Position numbers and translations under genes: made by a program. The notes below the pieces were generated by a model. That model made no database searches. It worked only from the letters and a program-made list of their open reading frames with translations, and was not told the DNA's origin. From Rotaria macrura (Eukaryota > Rotifera > Eurotatoria > Philodinida > Philodinidae), in contig OENT01000030.1 of NCBI GenBank assembly GCA_900239685.1, forward strand, positions 124,806 through 188,805: DNA of 64,000 nt. Reading direction: 5' to 3'. This document shows, in pieces, positions 1 through 10,470 of this stretch (position 1 is its first letter; every line of letters starts with the position of its first letter).

Positions 1-805
1 ATGATTTCCGTTGCACGTTTCTTAGGATCACGATCTCCTTTACGATCAGCTTCACCAGTCAGGTCATACTTAATAAAAGAAGCACTCATACATTCTAGAA
101 AACGAACACAATAACAGACACAGAATTCTTACCATAGCTGAAATCATTTTCGCCAATTCTTTTTGATCGATTTGTCCATCATTGGTAATGTCACACCTGA
201 ACAACAGCATGAAATATAACCTGAAGAATCACAGTACACTTACATATCAAAGGCGACTTCAAGTCGATCATCTAAACTGCCTTGACTCGTAGCAGCAATG
301 GCCAGTAGAAATTCATCGAAATCAATAGTTCCATCGTGATTGGCATCGAACATGGAAAATGCAAAGCTAAAACCGAAGCAGACAGTCACAATCAGACAAA
401 CTCGACATCGATCGACTTACTTGCAAAAAGCATCTGCCTTGCCGTGTGGATAAAATTTTTTGTATACTTCAACGAACTGTTTTTTGTTCAATTTGCCTGT
501 TGGACAATCACGAAGAAAACCCTAGATACAAACAGTGAGTTACAATGAGAAAACCATGAATGTAATGAGTGAATTACGGCGTGCCACTCGCGAATTTCTA
601 GAAAAAGAAAAGAAACAAGTGAGCTGACGCACATATCAATCATGACGTGTCGTACCTCTGTCAGTGTAGTTTGTATTGGCTTTTAGCATTGAAATTTCTG
701 AAAACAAACGATGATGGTTATGAAAATGTCGACGAAAGAAAGTAGGAACTAACGTTTCGGTGTGAGTTCTGCCGACGGTCCTTTTTTTGCACCTTTGTTA
801 CCCAT
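1..805 (-). CDS. Neuronal calcium sensor / visinin-like protein, 3' end outside window
   Basis: EF-hand calcium sensor of the NCS (frequenin/neurocalcin/hippocalcin) family, which switches membrane-bound targets in response to calcium. Exons read on the minus strand: 754-805, 656-697, 578-597, 421-521, 244-366, 133-196 and 1-68 (continues off the edge); all junctions are GT-AG and in phase. The protein starts MGNKGAKK, so Gly2 is a candidate N-myristoylation site, as is usual in the family. It then shows the NCS hallmark GFLRDCPTGKL (degenerate EF1), a canonical EF2 loop DANHDGTIDFDE and an EF3 loop DITNDGQIDQKE. EF4 lies beyond position 1. The third exon is only 20 nt and supplies EIREWHA, which is needed to restore the frame into GFLRDC. 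Family assignment is firm; which paralogue it is cannot be decided. Confidence 0.92.
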
Positions 806-2861
806 ACTTGATGATTTTTTTGATTTGTACTATTGAGATAATGGAAAGAACACACAATCTGAAAGACAAAAGATTGTAACGAAGTGCAAGGATTCTTTGA
901 TAATATAAGAAAAATTGCTTTTAGTACGATCAGCATGTTGAGTGCTGCTGTGACAATCCAAGTGTCGTTTCATATGCTGAGAAAAAAACGATTAGAATCG
1001 CCAGTCGAACAAATCGCATCACGTGCAATCACAATTGAATTTTCTATGTTCAGACAGCTCCTGTCTGCAGAGAAATACTTCGCTGTGTGCGAATCTTAGA
1101 AATTAATAATGAAGAATTCGAATGGAAAGCATCTGATTAGAAACGGAAAAGGCAACTAATGGTGATTATACAAAATATGTCCTATAAATGAAATCAGCAA
1201 GGATATTCACATTTAAGCTAATACTATGTGAGTCTATAAATTCGGGGAAAGAACACCAGTTACAGTATCTAAGTTTCAGAAAAGTAACATTCAGACCCGT
1301 ATCAGAAGGGTTCTGATGAAGTTTTTATGTCGTAGATGATAAGGAAAACATTAACCGATTAAAAGATAACAATTTTTTCTTGAATGGTGTTTATGGTCGG
1401 TGATGATAGAAAATTTGTGATTTAATGGTTGGTTCTATGGAAATCTAAAGAAATTCCTATGCACACTAGCACAGCTTTCTTGTGAGTCTTATTTAAATGA
1501 AACATTCTAGAAGACGAAGATTCTTCGAGTCTAGAGATAAAATCAAATAATTTATGCAAAATTCATCGAAAACAGTAGATGTTGTCCTATTCGAGATTTA
1601 TCTTCTTCTATATGTTCCATTTTAAGTCTTGTTTCTACTAAGTATTTAGAATAATTTCCTGGCTGATATATGATGATGTCATCTATGATAATATTTTCAT
1701 GGCTTATGCATCAGTACTTATAATGACGTAAAGTGAAGCCTCATTACAGTATGGAATTGAAGTTCTCAGCAGTAGGGGTTAAGTCTCCTCGTTCAGCTTT
1801 GTAGTTGTCGACCCAAATTCAAAGGTGATGTAGTCATCGTAATTGCTGTTAGTATTTCAGTTTACTATGCGAAAAAATAAAAACTTTGAAGAACCAGTTT
1901 ATTGTAGCCAACAAGATACACACATATAAAATCTCTTAAATTCATCTATTGTTCTTCTGAACTGTTAAATTTGAGAAGTGAGCACATGAGCAGAAGGCTC
2001 GTCTCAAGTAGGAGAATCAAAGTCGGAATAACTACATGAAGAGTAGCAGTTGAACTATAATATATACTCTTTTCATGTGGCAAGATTTGAATATAAAATT
2101 CTAACAAACAATATTGGTACTTGACTAAGTACTTACGATATACTAGTTTCGATTTGAAAGCTTGAAAAATATCTTCTGCAACTAAAAAGTTAATTACAGA
2201 TTCAAAAAGAAGGATAGGAGAACTTCTTATGATAAGCACCACACATGCTTTTATTCTGCTTTGAGAGTGAAAAAGTCATCGGCATAAAATAGTATGCGAT
2301 TAGATTGCGGCTCCGCCCACCCCATGTACTTTATCTGTGCACTTTGGTAAGACAAAGAATGTTATCTTCGCGTTGGTCGCTCTTAAAAACATCTTTTCGA
2401 TAATAAAAAACGGCAAACATTGAAAGTTGAATCATTCATTTATTTTTATATTATATCTTATAGATTCTTCAGAAACTCTCTTATATTGATGTCGTGTGAA
2501 AGTTTAGAATTTCAACAAGAGAATTTATTTTATGCACTGTATGATGTGTTATGGTTGAAAGAACTAAGATGTAGTTCTCTATTCATGATTAGATATACTA
2601 TTGTTGAAAATGTAAAACAAAACTCCAATATCGTAACATTTTCATTTTTATAGATCTTCAATTTTCCTTTTTGACCTTATTTTATGGTTATCGAAAAAGA
2701 GTATGCATAGAAACAAATCTTTTCTTTTTTACAAATAATTTGAACATATCAATTTAGTTCAACTTTTTTAAAAATTTATTCAAGTTAAAATGAGGAAGAT
2801 ACGATTATTTTTTGAATAGTTTTGCGCAATACAAGATACATGTTCACTCAAAATGAACGAT
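806..2861. other. Non-coding stretch, nothing recognised
   Basis: This is the upstream region of the calcium sensor gene plus AT-rich sequence. Open frames here are short, overlap on both strands and show no domain, splice pattern or codon bias that I can support. It may contain the 5' untranslated exons and promoter of the calcium sensor. Confidence 0.5.
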
Positions 2862-3348
2862 CATATCACCCCGGAGCGGTTTTGAAGGGTGTGTTCTCGG
2901 TGAATAAAATTTTATTCACCGAGAACANAACATGGGCATCTTAGAAAAAAATTTGATCAACTGAAATGGATATGTTTCCGTTTCTAGATCCTGTCTTTTC
3001 ATGATAGCTGATGATATTGTATTTGAATATCAACTCAGTGAAATCGATTGAATGATAAAACAATAACGACGTGCGAGACAGAACAGAATAAGAATAATTC
3101 GCATGTAGCTGAGTGGCTTAAGAGCGTTGATGATGACGCGATCCTGGTTCGAATCCAGTGCGAGTGATTTTTTTTCCTGTTCTGTACGTTGTTTTACCAT
3201 TGAATTTTGTCAAAATTTTTTTGGCTTGCGGTCGGAGGTACACTCTCGAGATCTCAACGGCGACGGGGGTAATTGATCACGCTGAATCCGAATATGCTAT
3301 TTTTATTCACCGAGAACATACCCTTCAAAACCACTCCGGGGTGATATG
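2862..3348. mobile_element. 487-bp terminal-inverted-repeat element enclosing a tRNA-like unit
   Basis: The ends are 48-bp inverted repeats (2862-2909 and 3301-3348) that differ at only two positions; both begin CATATCACCCCGGAG on their own strand. The inner edge of the left repeat is followed by its own mirror image, so 2892-2927 is a perfect 36-bp palindrome. An ambiguous base N sits at 2928, right beside it. There is no transposase frame inside, so it is non-autonomous. I could not see a clear target-site duplication. The interior contains Pol III A and B boxes (3094-3175). Confidence 0.75.
3094..3175 (+). ncRNA. tRNA-like Pol III transcription unit
   Basis: The sequence has an A-box-like TAGCTGAGTGG (3106-3116), a perfect B box GGTTCGAATCC (3147-3157) and a run of eight T (3168-3175) that would terminate Pol III. 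A T-arm CTGG/CCAG and an acceptor-like AATTCGC/GCGAGTG pairing (6 of 7) can be drawn. The segment between D arm and T arm is about 6 nt too short for a canonical tRNA, and the anticodon arm has only 4 pairs with an 8-nt loop. It is therefore more likely a tRNA-derived or SINE-like promoter than a working tRNA. It lies entirely inside the inverted-repeat element at 2862-3348. Confidence 0.5.
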
Positions 3349-3985
3349 TTTCACTGTTTGAGCGCCATCTATTCTATGTAATAGATCGAGTTCGACTAAA
3401 TGACTAAGTCTACAAACACAATCTTTTCTCCATAAAAAAAGATTGAAGTCTATATAACGTGAGTACGTTTAAAAAATGGTATTTCTCCCAGGTTTGAGTT
3501 GTGTGGCATATATTAAGCCGTTGACGCATGTAAAAAAAAACTAAACAAAAGTAGAAGTAAGATACGCATACTAATGTTCTAGTTGATTATGCCAAATGAT
3601 CGATCTAATCTTGCTGAAGATTAATTCTTCGTTCGAATGCGGATCAATAAACAGAAATGTTTTTCGCATAAGTCGATCTATGTCTGCTGTTTTTATTTGG
3701 TTAATGTAACCCCTTTTCACAGATAATGAGTTTAGATACAAGAAGACTCATCAAAATCCAAGTAATTAATATTTAACTTAAACAATTATATAATCAAAAC
3801 CAATTGGAAATTTTTTTCTTCATAACTAGAATTCATTATGTATCTATTTTTATCTTATATTATTTATATCACACTGTTAAAAAGCGTGAACAAAGAAAGA
3901 TAACAAGGTGCAGCAACATAGAGATACAGAAAAGAATGTAATACTTCTTTATGTAACTAATACGTCATTTGTCTAAAAAACCAGG

Positions 3986-5098
3986 ATGAGATTTAAGGGT
4001 CTATGTGAAAATAATGGTCAATGTTTTCAAAATAATGAAACATGTCCAACAAAATCAACATGCATATATCAAGATTGTTACTATGGTACGAAATGTCAAT
4101 TTTCAACAAAAGGATTTCTTGTTTCTCTTGATCCCATTCTTAGCTATCACATAAAACCATACGTATCAATTATGGAGCAACCATTGATTATTAAATTAAG
4201 TATTACGTTTAGCACACTAATACTCATTTTCGGTTTGATTAGTGGCCTTTTGTCAGTTGTAGTGTTCTGTCGAGAGAAACCAAGGCAAGTCGGTAGTGAA
4301 TATTATCTACTCATTTCATCAATAACATCGATGTGCATGATTATTTTTCTTACCGTTAAATTCTGGCATCGAATGTTGTCACAAATGTCTTTGATTATAA
4401 ATCGATCATTACTTATTTTAAATTGTACTCTACTGGATTTTCTCCTCAAGGTTTTTCTAGCATCAAATGAATCGCTTAGTGCATGCGTGGCAATCGAAAG
4501 AATGATTAGTGTTAACGTAGGCACTCGTTTTGATAGACGACAAAGCCAAAAACTAGCGAAGACAACGACTATAAGTGTGTTTTTCATTACAATAATCACA
4601 CAAATTCATGATCCTATCCATCGACAATTAATCTATGATATAGATGAAGATGAAACGCGAATTTGGTGCTTTGCTGCACATTCATCTTCCGTTCATATCT
4701 ACGATTCATTTATAACATTATTTCATTTTTTTATTCCTTTTTCAATTAATCTAATAACAGCGCTCTTTGTTATCACAAAAATAGCCCGTAGACGTTCGTG
4801 TATTTATCCTACCCGAACATATCAATATCATATTCAAAATCAACTACATCGTCATTGACATCTCTTATGGGCACCCTGCATGTTGCTGTTGTTAAGTTTG
4901 CCACGTCTTATAGTATTTTTCAGCAAGAGATGTATGAAATCCACAAGTGAACCATGACTTTCTCTTATTGGTTATCTTGTGTCATTTGTACCATCTATGC
5001 TGACATTTGTTGTATTTGTACTACCATCAAAAATTTACAAAAGTGAACTTCATCTATTCTTTCAAGAGACGATTCGGCGCTTTCGAAGAATTCCGTAA
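3986..5098 (+). pseudogene. EGF-domain seven-helix receptor (GPCR) pseudogene
   Basis: The open part (3986-4855) begins with a cysteine-rich EGF-like segment (CENNGQCF ... CYYGTKCQF) followed by hydrophobic helices of a rhodopsin-like receptor. The same frame continues past TGA (4856-4858) with further receptor sequence (LLWAPCMLLLLSLPRLIVFF), meets a second TGA at 4955-4957 where a Trp would be expected before LSLIGYLVSF, and runs through a last helix (PSMLTFVVFVLPSKIY) to TAA at 5096-5098. An acceptor-like AG at 3983-3984 suggests that the 5' exon(s) with the signal peptide are missing or elsewhere. EGF-plus-7TM receptors of this look are, from memory, a large family in bdelloid rotifers. 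Two in-frame stops and no visible 5' end make it a decaying copy. Confidence 0.8.
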
Positions 5099-6402
5099 AA
5101 CTTATTTTATTTATAGGAAATTCACAAACGTATGCTACAAATATTGATATTATTTTTCAAGACAGAACTACTATAGAATTTCGATCAACCAATTATCGAT
5201 AATTGTAGGACAATCTTTATTTAAAAGACATATAAGAGACCTGGAACAATTGTAAGATTGATCAATAAATCCGTGGGTTTACAGGGAGAGAAAAATGCAT
5301 TGAGATCCACGTTCAATTGAATGTTCTATGCAATGTTGAGTAGAGATTACGGTTATTAACTTTTTCATGGATGTGAAAAACATAAATATCTGAGAGCACA
5401 GGTCATATCTCAATGGTAACTATTAACTTAGACCATCATAACATAATGATACTAAATAGTTTAGTATCTAAATTTTGGCATCGTAACAAAAGGCAGAAGT
5501 AATTTGAAAAATGTTTTTCTGATCAGCTCGACAAAAACAAAGGGCAAAGCATGAAATTCATCACACTAATAGTTAGATCAGGATGAGTGAATAAGTCGCG
5601 ACTCTAAAATCGTGAAAAACATCGTGGGACAAGGTAGCTAGATAGTTGCTATAAGTACTCATATAAAAACTACCTTCATATTATAATACTCTCTCAATCT
5701 GGATTGTTCACTAACAGCGTACAAACAATACGTACTTAAGTGTAATTTAGATTCGTTCATAATCCATCAAGATTCATTAGTATTGATCAATTTGTCATTG
5801 AATCCAACTGAAAAAATGATTGCACTCTAGGTGAAGCATGAAGATCACAATGTGCATTGATGAACATGTATACTGGAAATGGACAAGATTCAACTTACTC
5901 TTTCGTAATATGTAAGGGTGTGGTGTGGATGTCAGGATAGATTTGACGTGTTACTGTTTTGATCATCCATAATGACATACAAACTTCACACATAAATCCA
6001 TTCTCCATCGATACTTAAACATCTGCATATTCTGTTGAAAAGATTTTTGCAACATATTGATTCGGGCGTTTATTTTAAATGTATCGCTTGCATAGGAAAA
6101 CAATCGAAAAAATGATTTCTTTCAAATTGATTCAGAATAGTATGAATGTTGAATAATATTTTTTAATTTAGAAATATTGACAATCCTTAGCACTATTTTG
6201 GTTCCATTATTTCGACAGATTTCTAACACTAGTCGATAGTGTGACTTTTAATGGTGATAATAAAGTGAATAGTCAACATCGATGATTTCATTGTAGGAAA
6301 GGTTGACGTCTATCACTTTCTATGTATGAAATGGCAATAGTGAAAGTCTATTGGATGATGATAGAATATGTCTCAGTGATGGGATCGGTTCGGTTCGACA
6401 TA
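5099..6402. other. Non-coding stretch, nothing recognised
   Basis: AT-rich sequence between the receptor relic and the first hAT-like element. I see no supported frame, RNA gene or inverted repeat. Confidence 0.5.
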
Positions 6403-6410
6403 CTTGAGAC

Positions 6411-7562
6411 CAGAGCTCCGAATGGGATGGGACAATCCCATCCCGTCCCATCCCGTCCCATCCCGTCCCATCCCATCCCATCCCATGGGACGATATTACT
6501 TCTCCTAAATATCCCATGGGACGTGTTGGGACGAAACACGGATCGATGGGATGGGATGGGACAAATTTTTTGTCTTGAATGTCTCATGGGACGATTATAT
6601 CAAGTTTTCGACTATGATACTTTTTGTATAAAAGATGATGTTCATAGACATTGACAAGAGTCAATCTCATTTTTCGTTCTTGTTTTCTATTGAGGGTTGT
6701 TCTTCGATCATGTATCGATTCCTGGATCATCATGATGGGTCCTTTATCACAAAAATCTCATGAATCTCCTTCAATGTTTAGGTTTCCAAAAAAAAATTTT
6801 GGAAGTTTCAAAATTTCCAACTGTTTCGGTTCTGAATTTTTCGGTGCTTCCAAAAATCATCTTGTGTCCGAAATTTCTGAAATATTTGAAATTTCCAATA
6901 CCTCTAAAATTTTTGCTTGATGCACTAATGAGCATTTATCGTGTGGGCGGAAACTTGCAAAATTTCGATCATTTCCTTTTTCGAGAATCTAAATATACTT
7001 CTAAATCTCATAATGAAAATAAGATTTCTTTTCTGCACTCAGCTTCACGATATAACCGTATAGCTTCAGAACAGTTCTTTGACGGAAGTATTGCGACTTC
7101 AAATATCCTTGAATGTTGCGACGAATCAGAAAGGCAAGAAGTGAAGTAAGAATAAGTCGATCTCCTTTTTAGAATACTGTGGTTCTAAAGCATCATTGTT
7201 ATGGTAATTACTTTTTTTGTGCTCTCAAGGATGTAAGAAACTTAAGCTAATTCTTCTTCTATTTGTTAAAATAGATTGTATTTGAAAAGTGAAAAAATAA
7301 AAGAGTTTTCAGCAATATGAAAATTTTGAATTTATTTGATAAGCTGATAGAATTTTATATTGCATGAAAATCCCATGGGACAAGATGGGATGGGGATGGG
7401 ATGACTTTCAAATCCCATGGGATGAGATGGGACGAAAATTTTTTGAAATTCGTCCCATGGGATACGATGGGCCGATTCTTCAATCGATGGGATGGGACAG
7501 ATGAAGAAACTTTGTCCGATGGGACGAATTGCTCGTCCCATCCCATCCCATTCGGAGCTCTG
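6411..7562. mobile_element. Non-autonomous hAT-like element (GGGATGGGAC family), copy 1
   Basis: The element has inverted ends CAGAGCTCCGAATGGG / CCCATTCGGAGCTCTG and is flanked by a perfect 8-bp direct repeat CTTGAGAC (6403-6410 and 7563-7570). An 8-bp duplication and a CA...TG terminus are typical of the hAT superfamily. Subterminal regions at both ends consist of head-to-head GGGATGGGAC/GTCCCATCCC repeats broken by CCCATGGG palindromes. The interior (about 6585-7300) is unique sequence shared, in opposite orientation, with copy 2 at 23867-26078. No transposase is visible. Frames reading SHGMGWDG and the like are translations of the simple repeat, not proteins. Confidence 0.85.
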
Positions 7563-7570
7563 CTTGAGAC

Positions 7571-8045
7571 GATTTCTTTTAGAAATATACTCTCATATAT
7601 TTGTTAACTTGTCCACTAAAAGTGACTGAACAAAGTATATCTATATTATCCGATGATATATAAATGAATGTACTAATTACAAGGTAAACTAATTCATCAA
7701 TCACTTTATTTATTTTATTCAAAAATATTGTGAAGTCGTTGAACGTATTCAAAAGGTTATTATTATCAACGCTAAATTAAGACGAAAGAACATTACATAT
7801 AATGTATAGTACAATTTTTATTTTCCGTTGTCTTCTGAGTGAAATCGATGTAATATAGAATGATACTACATCTTGAAGTGCAGTTTTCCATAGCGTTGTT
7901 TTTGTTGAAGTCATTCACTTTATTGAAACTAAAATACAAGAAGAGCAAATATAGATCATAATGACAAAATGTATCTAAAGTATAGAGACAAAAGACGAAA
8001 TAGATGGCATGAGCTCATAACTACGAAGAAAACGATTACCAATAG
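7571..8045. other. Spacer between two mobile elements
   Basis: AT-rich sequence with no supported gene, lying between the hAT-like copy 1 and the CCCAGGTCGA element. Confidence 0.4.
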
Positions 8046-9426
8046 CCCAGGTCGAGAAATCCGACGACAGAAAGTAGTCGGAATCTATACCGGATTATGT
8101 TGGATATTATCGGATTCCGATTTAATCCGATTGGATTCTGTCGGATTGAGGCCAGGATTCAGCGACCCGGAATTCGACAAACATTGGCCAGCGAAATGAT
8201 CTTGTCGGATCCAAGATGTTCCGATTACAAGATTTTCTCGGATCCTATAAGATTCTTCAGCGAAACATAACAGATCAGACCGGATCCGATCTTAATCCTC
8301 ATTGGACCCGTCGATATATATCGATACACCAGTACCCATTGCTAATTTTACCACCTTATTGAACTAAAACGCCGTAGGCAAACAATTAGGGACACCGTTA
8401 ATGACATTAAATCACGGTAATAACAGTAGACGGGGTCGTTCACGGTCGCATCTCGCCATAAAACCCACTTAAAACATAAAAACAACCGAACAAAAACGCA
8501 TTAAATTCGCTCTAGAAAAGAATTGCTCCAAAACGAATTCTTTAATTAACTGCATCACCCACATGAACCACTGCACTTTACGAAAATGATATCACATCGA
8601 AAGGCACTGCAATGTCTTCCGCTATATTGATCCACTTATTTGGATCGAAAAAACACTAAGTTACGAAATTCATTCAATGCATTACTCACACTGAGCAATG
8701 CACTTTGCGAAAACAACACCATATTGTAAAGCACTCGCACGGGTTTCCCATACCATCATCCACTCAATTCCACCGAATAATAATTAATTTCGATTACTCA
8801 CCCACGCTAATGTTTATGAAAGCCTCATCGAAAATAAGCATAAGCGGAAAAAATAATAAAACCATTTTTTGGCAGGCACAGTCTTTTTCAGCTCAGTTCC
8901 ACACGTAAGGAACTTCTCATACAATAACTAACACTCAATTCGGATCCTACGCCTCAACGATCTATTACAATATTCTACTAGAATCGGCATTGGATTTGAA
9001 ATAAACACTCTAAATATGAAACCGTCAAATTTCCTTGACAGAGATTCTGACCAATGAGAGCTCCCCCACGAAAAAAGATAACGGATTCAGATTCACAGCC
9101 ATTGATAACCTATTGCAGACTTTCATCAGAATTCTGAACGGTGCTGAATTAAGAAATCTAGGTTAGCAGAGTGAGAAGTCATAGGCCAGATCTAATCGGA
9201 AGCGATAGGATTCTGTTGTTGGTATTGTTCGGATTGTGAATGTCTCCGACAGAATGCGGTGGCTCGGTTTCGATGTGGTTAGATTATATTAGGTGTCGGA
9301 ATCCGACGAGTGACTTGAAGGAGCCGACTGGATTCCGACCATAGAAATCCGATCGGATTCAATCGTCGGAATAGATCGGATTGAGGAAGTGTCCGACAGA
9401 ATCCGATTGCTCACTTTCGACCTGGG
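8046..9426. mobile_element. Inverted-repeat element with CCCAGGTCGA termini
   Basis: The ends read CCCAGGTCGA and TCGACCTGGG and are flanked by the same trinucleotide TAG on both sides (8043-8045, 9427-9429), a possible 3-bp target duplication. About 110 bp inside each end are dense with inverted ATCCGATCGGATTC-type motifs (for example near 8110-8150 and 9350-9410). The middle has no recognisable protein. The same ten terminal bases occur on a different, 300-bp element at 25093-25392, so they define a family. Confidence 0.65.
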
Positions 9427-10199
9427 TAGAATATAATGTATTGAAGGCCAACAATAGATGAGTGTCTAAAAAAGACACGAAATTAAATGTAAAAGAATCG
9501 AATAAATGATTGAAGCCGAGTAGTAACGAAAGTTTGAGCCAGAACATCGGCGACTATGGAAGCTTTTAACAGTTAAACGCGAACTGTATCATTTTTTAGT
9601 AAACAACAAACGCTAAATTTCTTTCTTCCATGCTTTTTTTGTGAAATATAGGTTATGTTGTGAAACATGAGACGTCGCAATAAGGTTATATGTGACATTA
9701 AAATTCTTTCAATGCGAACAATGGAATCATAATAGAACGTGTGAAAAACTTTCGGGGAAGGAAAATTCCGGGGAATTTTCGGGAATTGAATACGAGAACG
9801 GGAATAAATTATTTTTTCTACGGGAATGGGAAACGGGAACCAAGGAAAGCCGTTCCCGCAGGACCCTATGTGGAACTCAAGTAAAATGAACCTTAAAAAG
9901 TCAAGGAACTATTTCAATGTAGAGTGTGGCTGTTGGTGTGTGGGTAAGGATGTAGGTGTGGTTGTCCATATGGGTGTACGCGAAGTTAAGATTCATACAT
10001 GCATACCCACACCTAACAACAAACATTTTCGAACAAACTACTGTATAAGAAGCCTTTGGATAATCCTTATCGAAGGCATAAAGATGGTCAAGCAATTAAT
10101 CCAACTTGACCTCAACATATATTTTTAAATCAAGTTAGGCATAAGTACTAATAACAGACTGTTTGCCAGACTATCAATTGAGCTTTTCTAATGTGAACC
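9427..10199. other. Non-coding stretch with GGGAA- and GTGTGG-rich patches
   Basis: About 9750-9860 is rich in GGGAA/TTCCC motifs reminiscent of the simple-repeat ends of the hAT-like element. About 9925-10010 is rich in GTGTGG motifs. No gene is supported. Confidence 0.35.
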
Positions 10200-10201
10200 T
10201 A

Positions 10202-10468
10202 CACGCTAAAAAAAATAGGTTTTTTCCGGAACTTAAAAAAGTTCTTCCTATGGGCACACCGGAAGAACTTTCTTAGGTTCCCTATAGAACTTTAAAAGGT
10301 TTGGCTTGTAAGCTAAAAAATCTTTCAGGTTTTGTAAATCTTGAAAAGGTTTTGTTGCTTTGATACCGTAACTTTTAAAGTTCTATACGGAACCTAAAAA
10401 AGTTCTTCCGGTGTGCCCATGGGAAGAACTTTTTTAAGTTCCGGAAAGAACCTAGTTTTTTTAGAGTG
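10202..10468. mobile_element. Hairpin MITE with TA target duplication
   Basis: This 267-bp element reads CACGCTAAAAAAA at one end and, on the other strand, CACTCTAAAAAAACTAGG at the other. The arms stay complementary for about 90 bp (GGAACTTAAAAAAGTTCTTCC motifs on both sides). It is flanked by TA on both sides (10200-10201 and 10469-10470), the signature of Tc1/mariner-type targets. It has no coding capacity. Confidence 0.75.
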
Positions 10469-10470
10469 TA

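Noticed and set aside
3094-3175. A functional tRNA gene
   Set aside because: The A and B boxes are good, but the anticodon arm and variable region are too short for a canonical cloverleaf; kept only as tRNA-like.
6320-6654. Overlapping frames on both strands reading SHGMGWDG / SHPVPSRPIPSH
   Set aside because: They are six-frame translations of the GGGATGGGAC simple repeat in a hAT-like element; the same happens at 7332-7607 and 25941-26198.
9925-10010. Interstitial telomere-like GTGTGG sequence
   Set aside because: The bdelloid repeat I remember is TGTGGG, but here only one or two exact units occur and the rest is irregular GT-rich sequence.
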